Shown here in pieces: positions 26,287 to 36,114 of a DNA stretch of 47,449 nt. The notes under the pieces were generated by a model. The model saw only the letters and a list, made by a program, of their open reading frames with translations. It ran no database searches and was not told the origin of the DNA. Every line of letters starts with the position of its first letter. The stretch's first letter is position 1. Origin of the DNA: Clostridia bacterium (lineage in GTDB: Bacteria > Bacillota > Clostridia > DSM-8532 > SZUA-474); contig QKEK01000037.1 in NCBI GenBank assembly GCA_003251775.1, positions 1-47,449 on the forward strand, given 5' to 3'. Both the position numbers and the translations under genes were made by a program.

Positions 26287-28191
26287 GTGAACATTTTATC
26301 AGTTGAAGGCGTTTCCAAGAGCTATAGCGAGAGGATACTATTTAAAAACATATCACTAGGTATAAATGAAGGAGATAAGATAGGTCTTATCGGGATAAAC
26401 GGCACAGGAAAATCTACTTTTATGAAAATTATTGCTGGAGTAGAGGGAGCTGATGAGGGTGGTATTATAAGAGTTAATGGCTTAAGAATAGCATACCTAT
26501 CACAAAACCCAGTTTTTAAGAGTGGTGTTACTGTACTTCAATATGTTACAGAGGTAAAACAAGAAAAGGATAATATAGATGTGTGGACCATAGAGCATGA
26601 AGCAAAAAACGTATTAACAAGGCTAGGTATAACAGATTTTAATGCCGATGTGAGTATACTTTCTGGTGGACAGCAAAAAAGGGTTGCTATCGCAGAGGCA
26701 CTTATACATCCTGCTGATTTGTTAATACTTGATGAACCAACAAATCATATAGATAACGATACAATTGACTATCTGGAAAAATACTTACAGCATAGAAATG
26801 GTGCTTTATTAATGGTTACACACGACAGATATTTTTTAGATAGGGTTACTAATAGGATTGTTGAGCTGGATAATGGTAATTTGTACTGTTATCAGGGGAA
26901 TTATAGTTATTTTTTAGAGAAAAAAATGGAGCGGGAGGCGTCAGAAGCTTCAACTGAACAAAAACGACAGACCTTATATAAAAAAGAGCTTGAGTGGATA
27001 AAAAGAGGGGCAAAAGCACGTACTACAAAACAAAAAGCAAGAATAGATAGATTTGAAAAGCTGAAGGAGGAGCAAGGTCCAAAAGCTAATGAAAGCATTG
27101 AAATAAAGTCAGGAATAAGTCGCCTCGGTAAGAAAATTATTGAAATTGAAAACGTAAATAAAGTATATAATAAGGCAGATGGAGAGCTAAGGGTCATTAA
27201 CGATTTCAGCTATATTGTTTTGAGAGATGATAGGATAGGAATCATCGGAATCAACGGTGTAGGTAAATCTACTCTTCTGAAAATAATTGCCGGTATATTA
27301 AAACCAGATTCAGGCAATTTGATTATTGGAGAGACGGTTAAGCTTGGTTATTTCTCTCAGGATTGCGAAGAAATGAATGGTGAGTTAAGGGTTATTGAGT
27401 ATATTAAGGAGGAGGCTGAATACTTGAAAACATCAGAGGGATTAATAAGTGCTTCACAAATGCTTGAACGCTTCTTGTTTCCGCCAGATACTCAATGGAC
27501 ACCTATTTCAAAGCTTTCGGGAGGAGAAAAAAGAAGACTTTACTTATTAAGAGTGTTAATGGGAGCACCTAATGTTCTGTTATTGGATGAACCTACTAAC
27601 GATTTAGACATACAGACCCTGACTATACTTGAAAGCTATTTAGACGATTTTTCGGGAGCGGTTATAGCTGTATCACATGACAGGTATTTTCTTGATAGGA
27701 TAGCAAACAAGATTTTCGCATTTGATGAAGCAGGTAGAATTGACAAGTCTGTTGGAAATTACTCAGACTTTTATCAAAGAAAAAAGGAAAATGAAAAGCT
27801 TCAAAAGAGTATAGAATTATCAAGGAATAGCATTGATTTCCCCAACTCACAAGCTAATAAAAAGAATCAAGGAGGAGTATTAGAAAATGATACTTCTGCT
27901 AAGATGCCTAGCACTAATTTGAAAGGTAATGGTGATTTAAAGCCACTTAAGTTTTCATACAAGGAGCAAAGGGAATACGAGCAGATAGATGATTGTATTT
28001 CTGCATTAGAGAAAAAAATAGATGATATTAATATACAGGTAAATGATGCTGCAAGTGATTTTACACAGCTACAGGAGCTTTTAGTACTAAAAGACAAGAC
28101 AGAAAAAGAGCTGGAAATCCTAATGGAACGATGGGTTTATTTGAACGAGCTGGCAGAGGAAATAGAGAAGAATAGAAAAAATAGGACATGA
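26287..28191 (+). CDS. ABC-F family ATPase
   Basis: Two ABC domains: GINGTGKSTFMK...LSGGQQKRVAIAEAL and GINGVGKSTLLK...LSGGEKRRLYLLRVL; C-terminal coiled-coil. Confidence 0.94.
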   Translation: MNILSVEGVSKSYSERILFKNISLGINEGDKIGLIGINGTGKSTFMKIIAGVEGADEGGIIRVNGLRIAYLSQNPVFKSGVTVLQYVTEVKQEKDNIDVWTIEHEAKNVLTRLGITDFNADVSILSGGQQKRVAIAEALIHPADLLILDEPTNHIDNDTIDYLEKYLQHRNGALLMVTHDRYFLDRVTNRIVELDNGNLYCYQGNYSYFLEKKMEREASEASTEQKRQTLYKKELEWIKRGAKARTTKQKARIDRFEKLKEEQGPKANESIEIKSGISRLGKKIIEIENVNKVYNKADGELRVINDFSYIVLRDDRIGIIGINGVGKSTLLKIIAGILKPDSGNLIIGETVKLGYFSQDCEEMNGELRVIEYIKEEAEYLKTSEGLISASQMLERFLFPPDTQWTPISKLSGGEKRRLYLLRVLMGAPNVLLLDEPTNDLDIQTLTILESYLDDFSGAVIAVSHDRYFLDRIANKIFAFDEAGRIDKSVGNYSDFYQRKKENEKLQKSIELSRNSIDFPNSQANKKNQGGVLENDTSAKMPSTNLKGNGDLKPLKFSYKEQREYEQIDDCISALEKKIDDINIQVNDAASDFTQLQELLVLKDKTEKELEILMERWVYLNELAEEIEKNRKNRT

Positions 28192-28219
28192 GAGTAGGTG
28201 GCAATATTAAGTATTTTTT

Positions 28220-29464
28220 CTAGGACTTGTTAATGAACTCAACCTCAAAGTCTTGAAAGCGTTCTCTCCACTTTTCAATAGACATTGGAACCTTTTGAAT
28301 ATATTTTGCATTAGTATAGACCTTTACTGTATTATTAAGAGGTTGTATTACTGCTGCACATATTTTATCATCAGGCAAAAACATTATAATTGACTCATTA
28401 GTTCCAGCTAGTCCTCTAACCCAATGCACTTCAACAATAGCCTCAAAGTCATCTAGATTCTCTGTTGTACAACACTTTTGTGAAGTGTCTAAAAATAGAG
28501 CTATATCCTCTCCAACTAATAGCTGTAACTCTCTTTCTTGTTCTTTGGTCTTGACTATTCCTGTACTTAGAGGGGTAAATTCTTCATTCAAATCTCCTTT
28601 TTTAAAGTCTCCACTAAAGCCAACACCAGCTCCTGCATAGAACTGTGCTTCATTATTTTGCTCTAATACTATAACTCCATTATTAAGAGTAAACAATAGT
28701 TCAGCACCAGTATCTATGTCATAGAATCTAGCTTCTAAACTGCTAATGCTAGCTGTTCCGCCGATAAACCCTTGATATCCTCCACTAAAAGCATCTATCT
28801 GAAAATCAAAATTCTTATCAGTCTCATTAAAGATAACTAAAGTTGCTGGATCAAACCTTCCTGAATTTATTCTTCTCCATTCTCCGCTCCATGTGCTTTT
28901 TTCACTTATTCCATTTATTATATTAAGCTCAAAAGGTAGGATTTCTTTAGTATTCTCATTTATCCAGCTGCCTTCAATTCTGATGCCAGGAGTATACCAT
29001 CCATCAAATGTACCAGCTATAGAACCATCTGCACCATATTCTGTAATTCTTATCATTCTGTTAATTTCAATAGTACCTTTAAGCTGGATATTAGTTTTAT
29101 ATTTATTATAAAAGTAAGTACCCTCAACCTCTCCTTCATATATTTTAATACTCATATGTATTTCTAAATCACCTATAGTACCTTTTAAATCTATATAGTC
29201 TTCTGTTACTGTATCAGATAAATTAATACTTTCTGATTCTGCTTGTGCCGAGAGGTTATTATCTGTAGGTTTTTCAGTCGTAGTGCTTTCAATGCTATCT
29301 TGAACATACTCAGATATATTAATATCTTGTTTTACGCTTTCTTTGATTGTGCTATTTCCTTCTTTGTTGTTACTACTACTTAAATTGCTACTACATGAAA
29401 CTAGGCATAGTCCAACAATACTAAATATTAACACAATAATTATTTTTTTCATTATTATGTTCAT
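28220..29464 (-). CDS. Putative lipoprotein of unknown function
   Basis: MKKIIIVLIFSIVGLCLVSCSSNLSSSNN lipobox. ORF track start 29482; ATG at 29464 or 29452 more likely. Confidence 0.75.
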   Translation of the reverse strand: MNIIMKKIIIVLIFSIVGLCLVSCSSNLSSSNNKEGNSTIKESVKQDINISEYVQDSIESTTTEKPTDNNLSAQAESESINLSDTVTEDYIDLKGTIGDLEIHMSIKIYEGEVEGTYFYNKYKTNIQLKGTIEINRMIRITEYGADGSIAGTFDGWYTPGIRIEGSWINENTKEILPFELNIINGISEKSTWSGEWRRINSGRFDPATLVIFNETDKNFDFQIDAFSGGYQGFIGGTASISSLEARFYDIDTGAELLFTLNNGVIVLEQNNEAQFYAGAGVGFSGDFKKGDLNEEFTPLSTGIVKTKEQERELQLLVGEDIALFLDTSQKCCTTENLDDFEAIVEVHWVRGLAGTNESIIMFLPDDKICAAVIQPLNNTVKVYTNAKYIQKVPMSIEKWRERFQDFEVEFINKS

Positions 29465-29563
29465 TCCTCTCTTCAGGCACAAACCTAGGTTGAAAGAAAA
29501 TCATATATATACCTTCTCTATTCAAATCATTTCAATTGGTTATTTTCTTTTAATCTTTCAACC
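29421..29563 (-). promoter_or_regulatory. Leader element copy 2: inverted repeat 29488-29501 / 29542-29563 plus micro-ORF 29504..29421 (MIFFQPRFVPEERNEHNNEKNNYCVNI)
   Basis: Reverse complement aligns closely with 818-925; agaagg SD 7 nt before the micro-ORF ATG. Confidence 0.7.
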
Positions 29564-29848
29564 TCGGTAATAAGCCCTAAAAATAAATTTACTTAACTTA
29601 ACATAAACCATTATATCACAAGATAATGTAAAAAAGTGTATTGAAGTTATCAAAAAGGAGAGGTATGATTTGTTGCAACACAAAATAAGCATATTAACAT
29701 GGTTTAAGGTAGTAAATATTATTGCATTAACAAATTAGATATAATAAAATGAAATAGAGATTATTGAATTTTAAGAAAGTGTAAACAAAGACCTTGTTGA
29801 ATAGGTCTGTGCTTTTGCTAACGCTCTGGTGGGAGGATATTTATTGGA

Positions 29849-30001
29849 GTGAGTGATAATGGAGAAATTTTCGGAACGGATACAAGTAATGTAGCAAGGT
29901 CACGGATTCAGGATACACTAAGAAAAATTCAACGAATTTTGGAAATTAGGTATACTTTGAGAAAGAGAGTATACATATGCTTTTTGGAGGTGGTGGATTA
30001 A
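29849..30001 (+). CDS. Possible 50-aa small ORF with stop/start (TAATG) overlap to the next gene
   Basis: GTG start; VSDNGEIFGTDTSNVARSRIQDTLRKIQRILEIRYTLRKRVYICFLEVVD*; TAA 29999-30001 overlaps ATG 30001. Confidence 0.35.
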   Translation: MSDNGEIFGTDTSNVARSRIQDTLRKIQRILEIRYTLRKRVYICFLEVVD

Positions 30002-30309
30002 TGTTAACAGTAGTTATTTTACCTCTAATCTTTATATATAGTGCGTTAATGATAGGTTTTTATGGACATAAAGCAGTTGGGGAAGTAAAGACATATAGTT
30101 TTCGTGATAAATATTTTCTTCTATACAATTTCATAAATATAGTTTATGAGGATGCAGTTTTATTTAAAGCTTTAGCTAGTACTCTGACTTTACTACTTAG
30201 CTTTTGTATAGCTACATCAAATCACATTGTAATCTCAATGCTAATTCTTTTTATTTTCAGCGGTCTATTGATTATTTTTCTTAATAGAGTAAAGGTAACT
30301 GCTCTGTAA
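30001..30309 (+). CDS. Small hypothetical membrane protein
   Basis: MLTVVILPLIFIYSALMIGFYGHK...; ggagg SD before ATG 30001; track start 29977. Confidence 0.6.
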   Translation: MLTVVILPLIFIYSALMIGFYGHKAVGEVKTYSFRDKYFLLYNFINIVYEDAVLFKALASTLTLLLSFCIATSNHIVISMLILFIFSGLLIIFLNRVKVTAL

Positions 30310-30441
30310 ATAGTGTTTAATTCAATAAAATCAATAATAATCTAAATTACTATCAAAGGGGAGCACATCTCATATAGCGAATTAAATACTATTTTGCGTT
30401 GTTTCTAAAAGGAACAACATAGAAAGAACAGGGAGGTTTTT

Positions 30442-32832
30442 ATGTTTAAGAAACTATTTAAAATTAAAGATGTCATTACCAGAATTAATGACATTGTTGA
30501 GTATAATACTGAGAAATATAAACCTATTGTGAAGGAAATTAATAACATTGATCTTAGTGATGTTGCTGAAGAAAAGCTTAAAGCGATGTCAACTAATATA
30601 AAAAGTAAGGCTATTCAAGGGACATCGCTAGATGAGCTGCTAATACAAGCCTTTGCTTTAGTCAGAGAGGTATCTAAGAGAAAAATTGGTCTTTACCCTT
30701 ATGATGTGCAGATTATAGCAGGAATAGCAATGCATGAGGGTAAATTAGTTGAAATGAAAACGGGAGAGGGAAAAACTCTTGCTGCTGTGCTTCCAGTGTA
30801 TTTGAATGCGTTGACTGGAAAGGGGGTTCATGTACTAACTTTCAATGACTATCTTGCATATAGGGATGCAGAATGGATGAGGCCCATTTATGAATTTTTG
30901 GGGCTCACAGTAGGGCATGTTATTGAGGACATGAATAAAACTAAAAGGCAAGAAGCATATAATTCAGACATAACCTATGTTACGGCAAAAGAGGCTGGCT
31001 TTGATTATTTAAGAGACTTTTTGTGCATAAAGGAACAGGACTTGGTGCATAGACATAGTAGGGGAAATTCTAATAACAATGGCGGGTGCTTTAATTTTGC
31101 TGTTATAGATGAGGCGGATTCTCTTATGATAGATGAGGCAAGAATACCACTAGTTATTGCGGGTAAAATTAATAGCCACAGATCTAATAGGTATGAGATA
31201 GCTAATCTAACAAAGAATTTGCAGGCAGGTGAGGATTATGAATTTGAGCAGTATGGCAACAATGTTTATTTAACTGATAAAGGGCTTGAGAGGGTTGAAC
31301 AAATACTAGCTTGTGGAAACCTATATGATGCACATAATTTGGAGACTCTTACCAGTGTTAACTGTGCATTATATGCCAAGGAATTGCTTGTACGCGATAA
31401 AGACTATGTTGTAAAAAATTCAGGAATTGAAATTGTTGATGAGTATACGGGGCGAATAGCAGATAAACGTAAATGGCCTGATGGCATTCATGAAGCAGTG
31501 GAGGCTAAGGAAAATGTTTGTATTCAAGAAAAGGGAGAAATTATGGGCTCTATAGCACTGCAATATTTTCTTGAGCTATATCCTAAGCTGTCTGGTATGA
31601 CAGGAACAGCAGTTACAGTAGCAAATGAGCTAAAAGAGATTTATGGAATAGATGTACTGGTAATCCCTTCAAATAAGCCGTGCATAAGAAAAGACCATAC
31701 TGATGCCTTGTTTGTAGATAGGTATAATAAAGAAAGAGCAATAGTAAATGAGATTTACAGAGTTCATACAAAAGGACAGCCAATATTAGTAGGGACGAGC
31801 AGTGTAGAAGAATCAGAAAGATTGGCGGTAAGACTTAATAATACGGGGATAAGCTGTAATGTACTAAATGCAAAGAATGATGAAATGGAGGCACAGATTA
31901 TTGCACAAGCAGGTAGCCTTGGTGCTGTAACAGTTTCCACTAATATGGCGGGTAGAGGTGTTGACATTAAACTTGGTGGCAGTGATGAAAGAGATAAAGA
32001 AAGGGTCATGTTACTTGGAGGTCTTTATGTACTTGGCACAAATCTATTTGAGAGCATACGGGTAGAAAAACAACTAAGAGGCAGAGCTGGACGACAGGGA
32101 GAGCCTGGAGAGAGCAGGTTTTTTATAAGTCTGGAGGATGAATTAATAAGAAAATATGAGCTTGTCAGGTATATGCCTTCGCTTAAAAATATAGATTCAG
32201 TAAATAAGGAAGCAATACAAAATATTAGCATTATAAGTGAGTTGCATAGAGGTCGTAAAATAATAGAAGGGTACAACTCTGATATCCGTCGCCAATTATG
32301 GAAATATACTTATGTCATTGAGGAACAGCGTCGTATTATATATAAGAAAAGGCTGGGTATTCTTACAGGTATAACGCAACTAAACACATTATCAAAAGGA
32401 GCAACAGAAAAGTATCAATATTTTAAGCATCTGTTTGGAGAAAGAATAATTAACAAAGTTGAAAAACAAATAACCCTATATTATATAAATAAAAACTGGG
32501 CTCAATATCTTAATTATATTTCTTATATACGTGAAAGCATACATTTAGTAGTTTTGGGCAAAAAGAACCCACTCGATGAATTTAATAGTATAGCAATGGC
32601 TGCATATATGGATATAATAGCTGACATTGATAAAGATATTGTAAATAAGTTTATCGAGCTAAGTATTGAAAGTATTAATGAAAATGGAATTGATTTGAAG
32701 AGAGAAGGCATTAACATGCCATCTTCTACATGGACATATCTTATAACAGATAATCCTGATCAGTTCAGCAGGCTACCAGCTTTGATAAAGGGTATTACTG
32801 AGGCAGTAAGCGGAAGATTATCAAAAGCTTAA
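30442..32832 (+). CDS. SecA-family translocase ATPase, SecA2-like paralogue without C-terminal zinc motif
   Basis: MKTGEGKTLAAVLPVYLNALTGKGVHVLTFNDYLAYRDAEWM, FAVIDEADSLMIDEARIPL, GTSSVEESERLA, STNMAGRGVDIKLGG, RGRAGRQGEPGESRFFISLEDEL; ends without CxCxSGKKYKxCHG. Confidence 0.9.
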   Translation: MFKKLFKIKDVITRINDIVEYNTEKYKPIVKEINNIDLSDVAEEKLKAMSTNIKSKAIQGTSLDELLIQAFALVREVSKRKIGLYPYDVQIIAGIAMHEGKLVEMKTGEGKTLAAVLPVYLNALTGKGVHVLTFNDYLAYRDAEWMRPIYEFLGLTVGHVIEDMNKTKRQEAYNSDITYVTAKEAGFDYLRDFLCIKEQDLVHRHSRGNSNNNGGCFNFAVIDEADSLMIDEARIPLVIAGKINSHRSNRYEIANLTKNLQAGEDYEFEQYGNNVYLTDKGLERVEQILACGNLYDAHNLETLTSVNCALYAKELLVRDKDYVVKNSGIEIVDEYTGRIADKRKWPDGIHEAVEAKENVCIQEKGEIMGSIALQYFLELYPKLSGMTGTAVTVANELKEIYGIDVLVIPSNKPCIRKDHTDALFVDRYNKERAIVNEIYRVHTKGQPILVGTSSVEESERLAVRLNNTGISCNVLNAKNDEMEAQIIAQAGSLGAVTVSTNMAGRGVDIKLGGSDERDKERVMLLGGLYVLGTNLFESIRVEKQLRGRAGRQGEPGESRFFISLEDELIRKYELVRYMPSLKNIDSVNKEAIQNISIISELHRGRKIIEGYNSDIRRQLWKYTYVIEEQRRIIYKKRLGILTGITQLNTLSKGATEKYQYFKHLFGERIINKVEKQITLYYINKNWAQYLNYISYIRESIHLVVLGKKNPLDEFNSIAMAAYMDIIADIDKDIVNKFIELSIESINENGIDLKREGINMPSSTWTYLITDNPDQFSRLPALIKGITEAVSGRLSKA

Positions 32833-32958
32833 GTGTAAAAAGCTATTTGATTATCTACAGAAAAATTTGATATGAAAAATAATAGTTGGTATAATATTGT
32901 CTTAGAAGATAGCATGAAAATTGCATGTAGCATATTATTGTGGAATGGAGTATAGATT

Positions 32959-34410
32959 ATGATGCATATTATTTTATTCAGCTTAATATTAATATCTGGT
33001 ACTATACTTTTGATAATAGCTGTTTTTGCTTTTCGTCGTAAGAATGTTAAAAGTGTCAGGATTTTCTCATTGTTAATGCTGGCAATGGTTATTCATTCCT
33101 ACGGATACGCTTTCGAGCTATTGAGTCAAACCCTTAGTGGTATGTACTTTTGGATACGTATAGAATATATTGGCATTTCGTTCTATCCATTTCTTATAAT
33201 GCTCTTTTCCAGAGAATATGTTGATGAAAAGAAGATAGCTAGTAAACCTGTATTAGGTATATTGTTTGCTACAGGCATAATGACATTCCTATTAGTCCAA
33301 ACTAACCAATACCATAATCTATTCTATTCACGCATTGGTGTAGATTCATCGTATGGATTCAATGTTCTTGTCTTTAAAAGAGGACTCTGGTACACAGTTC
33401 AAGGTGTTACGCTCTATGTGTCACTGCTTTACAGTATTGCTGTTTATATCCACAAAATTGCAATAACAAAAGGCTCAGTACGAAAACGAGCTGTGGTTAT
33501 GCTTGTTGGAGCCATTATACCTGTAGTCACAGCATTGCTATATATACTAGAGCTACTTCCAAAGCACATAGATACCTCGCCCTTCTCATATCTGTTAATG
33601 AGTCTTGTTGCTATGAGGGGGCTTTACAGATATAGCTTACTGTTTTTGGGGGGAGTTACTCACGAAATGATATTAAATGCTATTGAGGAAGCTGTTTTTG
33701 TTGTTGATAGAGATGGATACATAATCAACATAAACAGTACATCAAAGAGATACTTTGACCCGTTGTGCAGGCTTTCATATGGTGATGAACTGTCAAAATA
33801 CCCGTTTCTTCTATCCTTGTCTACGGAAAAACACATACAGGATTTCGAGGTTGAAGCAAGGCATTATCAGCTCAAAATAATTCCCTTTGGTAAGGATTAT
33901 GGAGAAATTTTTGTTTTTTCGGATATAACCGAGACAATTCAAGCCAAAAGAAAGCTTGAGATATTGGCAACTACAGACTCGCTGACGGGCTTATTTAATA
34001 GAAGGTTTTTTATTAAAGCCTTTAGTAATATAGCTAAAGATGGGGTTTTTATGCTTCTTGACATTGACTATTTCAAAAAAATCAACGATAATCACGGTCA
34101 TGTAGAAGGGGATAGGGTTCTATCTCAGCTTGGAGAGCTACTAAAGCAACACTTTCCGGAGGGAGTTCATTGCAGGTATGGGGGAGAGGAATTTGCGTCA
34201 TTCTTTGAGGGAGTTAGTTTGGAGATAATATACCAACAAGCTGAAGAATTTAGGTATATAATTGAAACTATAAATGATAGGATTATGTATACGGTATCAA
34301 TAGGAATTGTGCCAATAATAATTAATGATTTCAGACAAACCATTATTCTTGCAGACAGATGTTTATATCAAGCAAAGGAAAGAGGAAGAAACCAGGTTTG
34401 TATTACTTAA
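32959..34410 (+). CDS. Membrane diguanylate cyclase (N-terminal 7TM sensor, GGDEF)
   Basis: LATTDSLTGLFNRRFFIKAF, LDIDYFKKINDNHGHVEGDRVL, RYGGEEFASFF. Confidence 0.92.
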   Translation: MMHIILFSLILISGTILLIIAVFAFRRKNVKSVRIFSLLMLAMVIHSYGYAFELLSQTLSGMYFWIRIEYIGISFYPFLIMLFSREYVDEKKIASKPVLGILFATGIMTFLLVQTNQYHNLFYSRIGVDSSYGFNVLVFKRGLWYTVQGVTLYVSLLYSIAVYIHKIAITKGSVRKRAVVMLVGAIIPVVTALLYILELLPKHIDTSPFSYLLMSLVAMRGLYRYSLLFLGGVTHEMILNAIEEAVFVVDRDGYIININSTSKRYFDPLCRLSYGDELSKYPFLLSLSTEKHIQDFEVEARHYQLKIIPFGKDYGEIFVFSDITETIQAKRKLEILATTDSLTGLFNRRFFIKAFSNIAKDGVFMLLDIDYFKKINDNHGHVEGDRVLSQLGELLKQHFPEGVHCRYGGEEFASFFEGVSLEIIYQQAEEFRYIIETINDRIMYTVSIGIVPIIINDFRQTIILADRCLYQAKERGRNQVCIT

Positions 34411-34431
34411 TAAGAAATATTAACCAAAGAA

Positions 34432-34473
34432 AAAGGGAGTGTAGGCTTTTTAAGAGCCTATGACACTCCCTTT
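34432..34473. terminator. Bidirectional terminator between convergent genes
   Basis: aaagggagtgtaggct ... agcctatgacactcccttt. Confidence 0.7.
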
Positions 34474-34493
34474 GCTTCATAATGCTGAACAGT

Positions 34494-35492
34494 CTAATAG
34501 ATAAATGCCGTTGCCCCACAAGAAAAGCCTGAGGCACCAACAATAGTTACTACACGGTCACCCCTCTTAAGCAGTCCCTCCTTTTCAGCAAGTGCCATAC
34601 CCAAGGGTATTGAAGCACTACCTGTGTTACCAACTGTAGGGAAGCTATAGTGTACCTTTTTATACAAATCCTCACGAAGATTACCGCAAAAGCGTTTCAA
34701 ATTTCCTGTTACCTGATGGATAAATATGATATCAACTCCGTTAAAGTATTCTTCTGCCTTATACACGAAATCAGGAATAAATTCCTTCATAATGTCTAAT
34801 GCAATTGCTGCCAGCTGTCTGCTATGTACCATAAGCTTAAGATCGTTTTTTTCCTTACCAATCCTTATTTTGCAAACATCCTTATGCTCGCTATATGTAT
34901 TCATGTCAAATAGCTTAAAATTCCTTTTGTCCCCACCTTTTGTTAGAACCATTGCAACAGCACCATCTGCTATTGTCAGAGAAGAAAAGCCAGTGTTATC
35001 ATTGCTATCACCAAACATGTCCCATGGTATTAGCTCAGAACAAACCTCAGAGCTAACAATTAGTATATTATTATATCTGTTAGTCTCCAAGTACATATAC
35101 GCTAATTCTTTAGCATTTAAAAACCCCATACAGGCATTAGATATGTCGAAGGCATTTGAATTCTTTGCACCAATAGCATCTCTGATATGAATACTCATAG
35201 CGGGCTCTACATAAGCACGATACATAGATACATATAGGATTAGGTCTATATCTAACACGTTGATACTCCCATTTTCCAAACAGCGTTTTACAGCCTCTTC
35301 AGCCATTATAATGCCGTTTTCATCCTTGCTAATAAAGTGACGTTGCTTTGCTACATTTAGCGTAAGCTTTTTTTTCATATCGGCTATATTTGTGGTCTCA
35401 CCAGAGTAGCTTGCTACTTTTTGGAGTAAATCGTCGTTTGTTACAATCTTTTTTGGCAAATAATGACCGATACTTGCAATACACATAGACAT
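34494..35492 (-). CDS. 3-oxoacyl-ACP synthase III family protein (FabH-like)
   Basis: DISNACMGFLNAKELA (catalytic Cys), IFIHQVTGNLKRF, VGNTGSASIPLGMALAEKEGLLKRGDRVV. Confidence 0.85.
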   Translation of the reverse strand: MSMCIASIGHYLPKKIVTNDDLLQKVASYSGETTNIADMKKKLTLNVAKQRHFISKDENGIIMAEEAVKRCLENGSINVLDIDLILYVSMYRAYVEPAMSIHIRDAIGAKNSNAFDISNACMGFLNAKELAYMYLETNRYNNILIVSSEVCSELIPWDMFGDSNDNTGFSSLTIADGAVAMVLTKGGDKRNFKLFDMNTYSEHKDVCKIRIGKEKNDLKLMVHSRQLAAIALDIMKEFIPDFVYKAEEYFNGVDIIFIHQVTGNLKRFCGNLREDLYKKVHYSFPTVGNTGSASIPLGMALAEKEGLLKRGDRVVTIVGASGFSCGATAFIY

Positions 35493-35720
35493 AATATTCC
35501 CTCCTGTTGAATTATTTATTTTTTTATCTATTAATACTAATTATACACGAATTACAAAGGAAATCAATACAATATAAATTAATATATAACATCGTATGAA
35601 TATAAATCCACCAATGTATGTTTTCTCAAAAAGCAAGTGGTATTCCTAAATCATAAGAAAAGCAAATAATGTAAAAAAGTTACAAAATCCTTGTTGTTGT
35701 TTAAACAACAAAGCTTAGAG

Positions 35721-36000
35721 GTAACTATTCAGACTATAATTTATATATATTTTTACTGTTACTTTTAAGCACTTAAGTGAAGACTTGAGGCATATAAAAT
35801 AAGTCGTACAGATTCTAGTTGTTAATTGCCCAAAAAGGCTTAGTGTGGTTCGTATGTCTGACCATTAGGGAGTTTACGAACACCACTTGCCTTTTAGGGC
35901 AATTTGCAATTTAGAAGCTGTAGACTTATTGGTTTATGTAGCAAGGCTTCACATAAGTGCTTAAAAGCTTTTTTAGAAAATTTGAAGTCTGAATAGTTAC
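35721..36000. mobile_element. 280-bp MITE-like element with 15-bp perfect TIRs, flanked by 8-bp direct repeat (35713-35720 / 36001-36008)
   Basis: TIR gtaactattcagact...agtctgaatagttac; TSD gcttagag on both sides; internal nested inverted repeats. Confidence 0.9.
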
Positions 36001-36114
36001 GCTTAGAGTTCTTTTTTTATAGTAATATTGGTGAATTATATTGAATATACCAATAACCTGTATTATAATATAGTGTATACATTAGGGGAATGTAGCTATA
36101 TTATTGGAGGTATT

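Noticed and set aside
26287-28191. Antibiotic-resistance ABC-F
   Set aside because: Domain pattern cannot be distinguished by eye from housekeeping Uup/Ydi-type ABC-F proteins; no resistance claim made.
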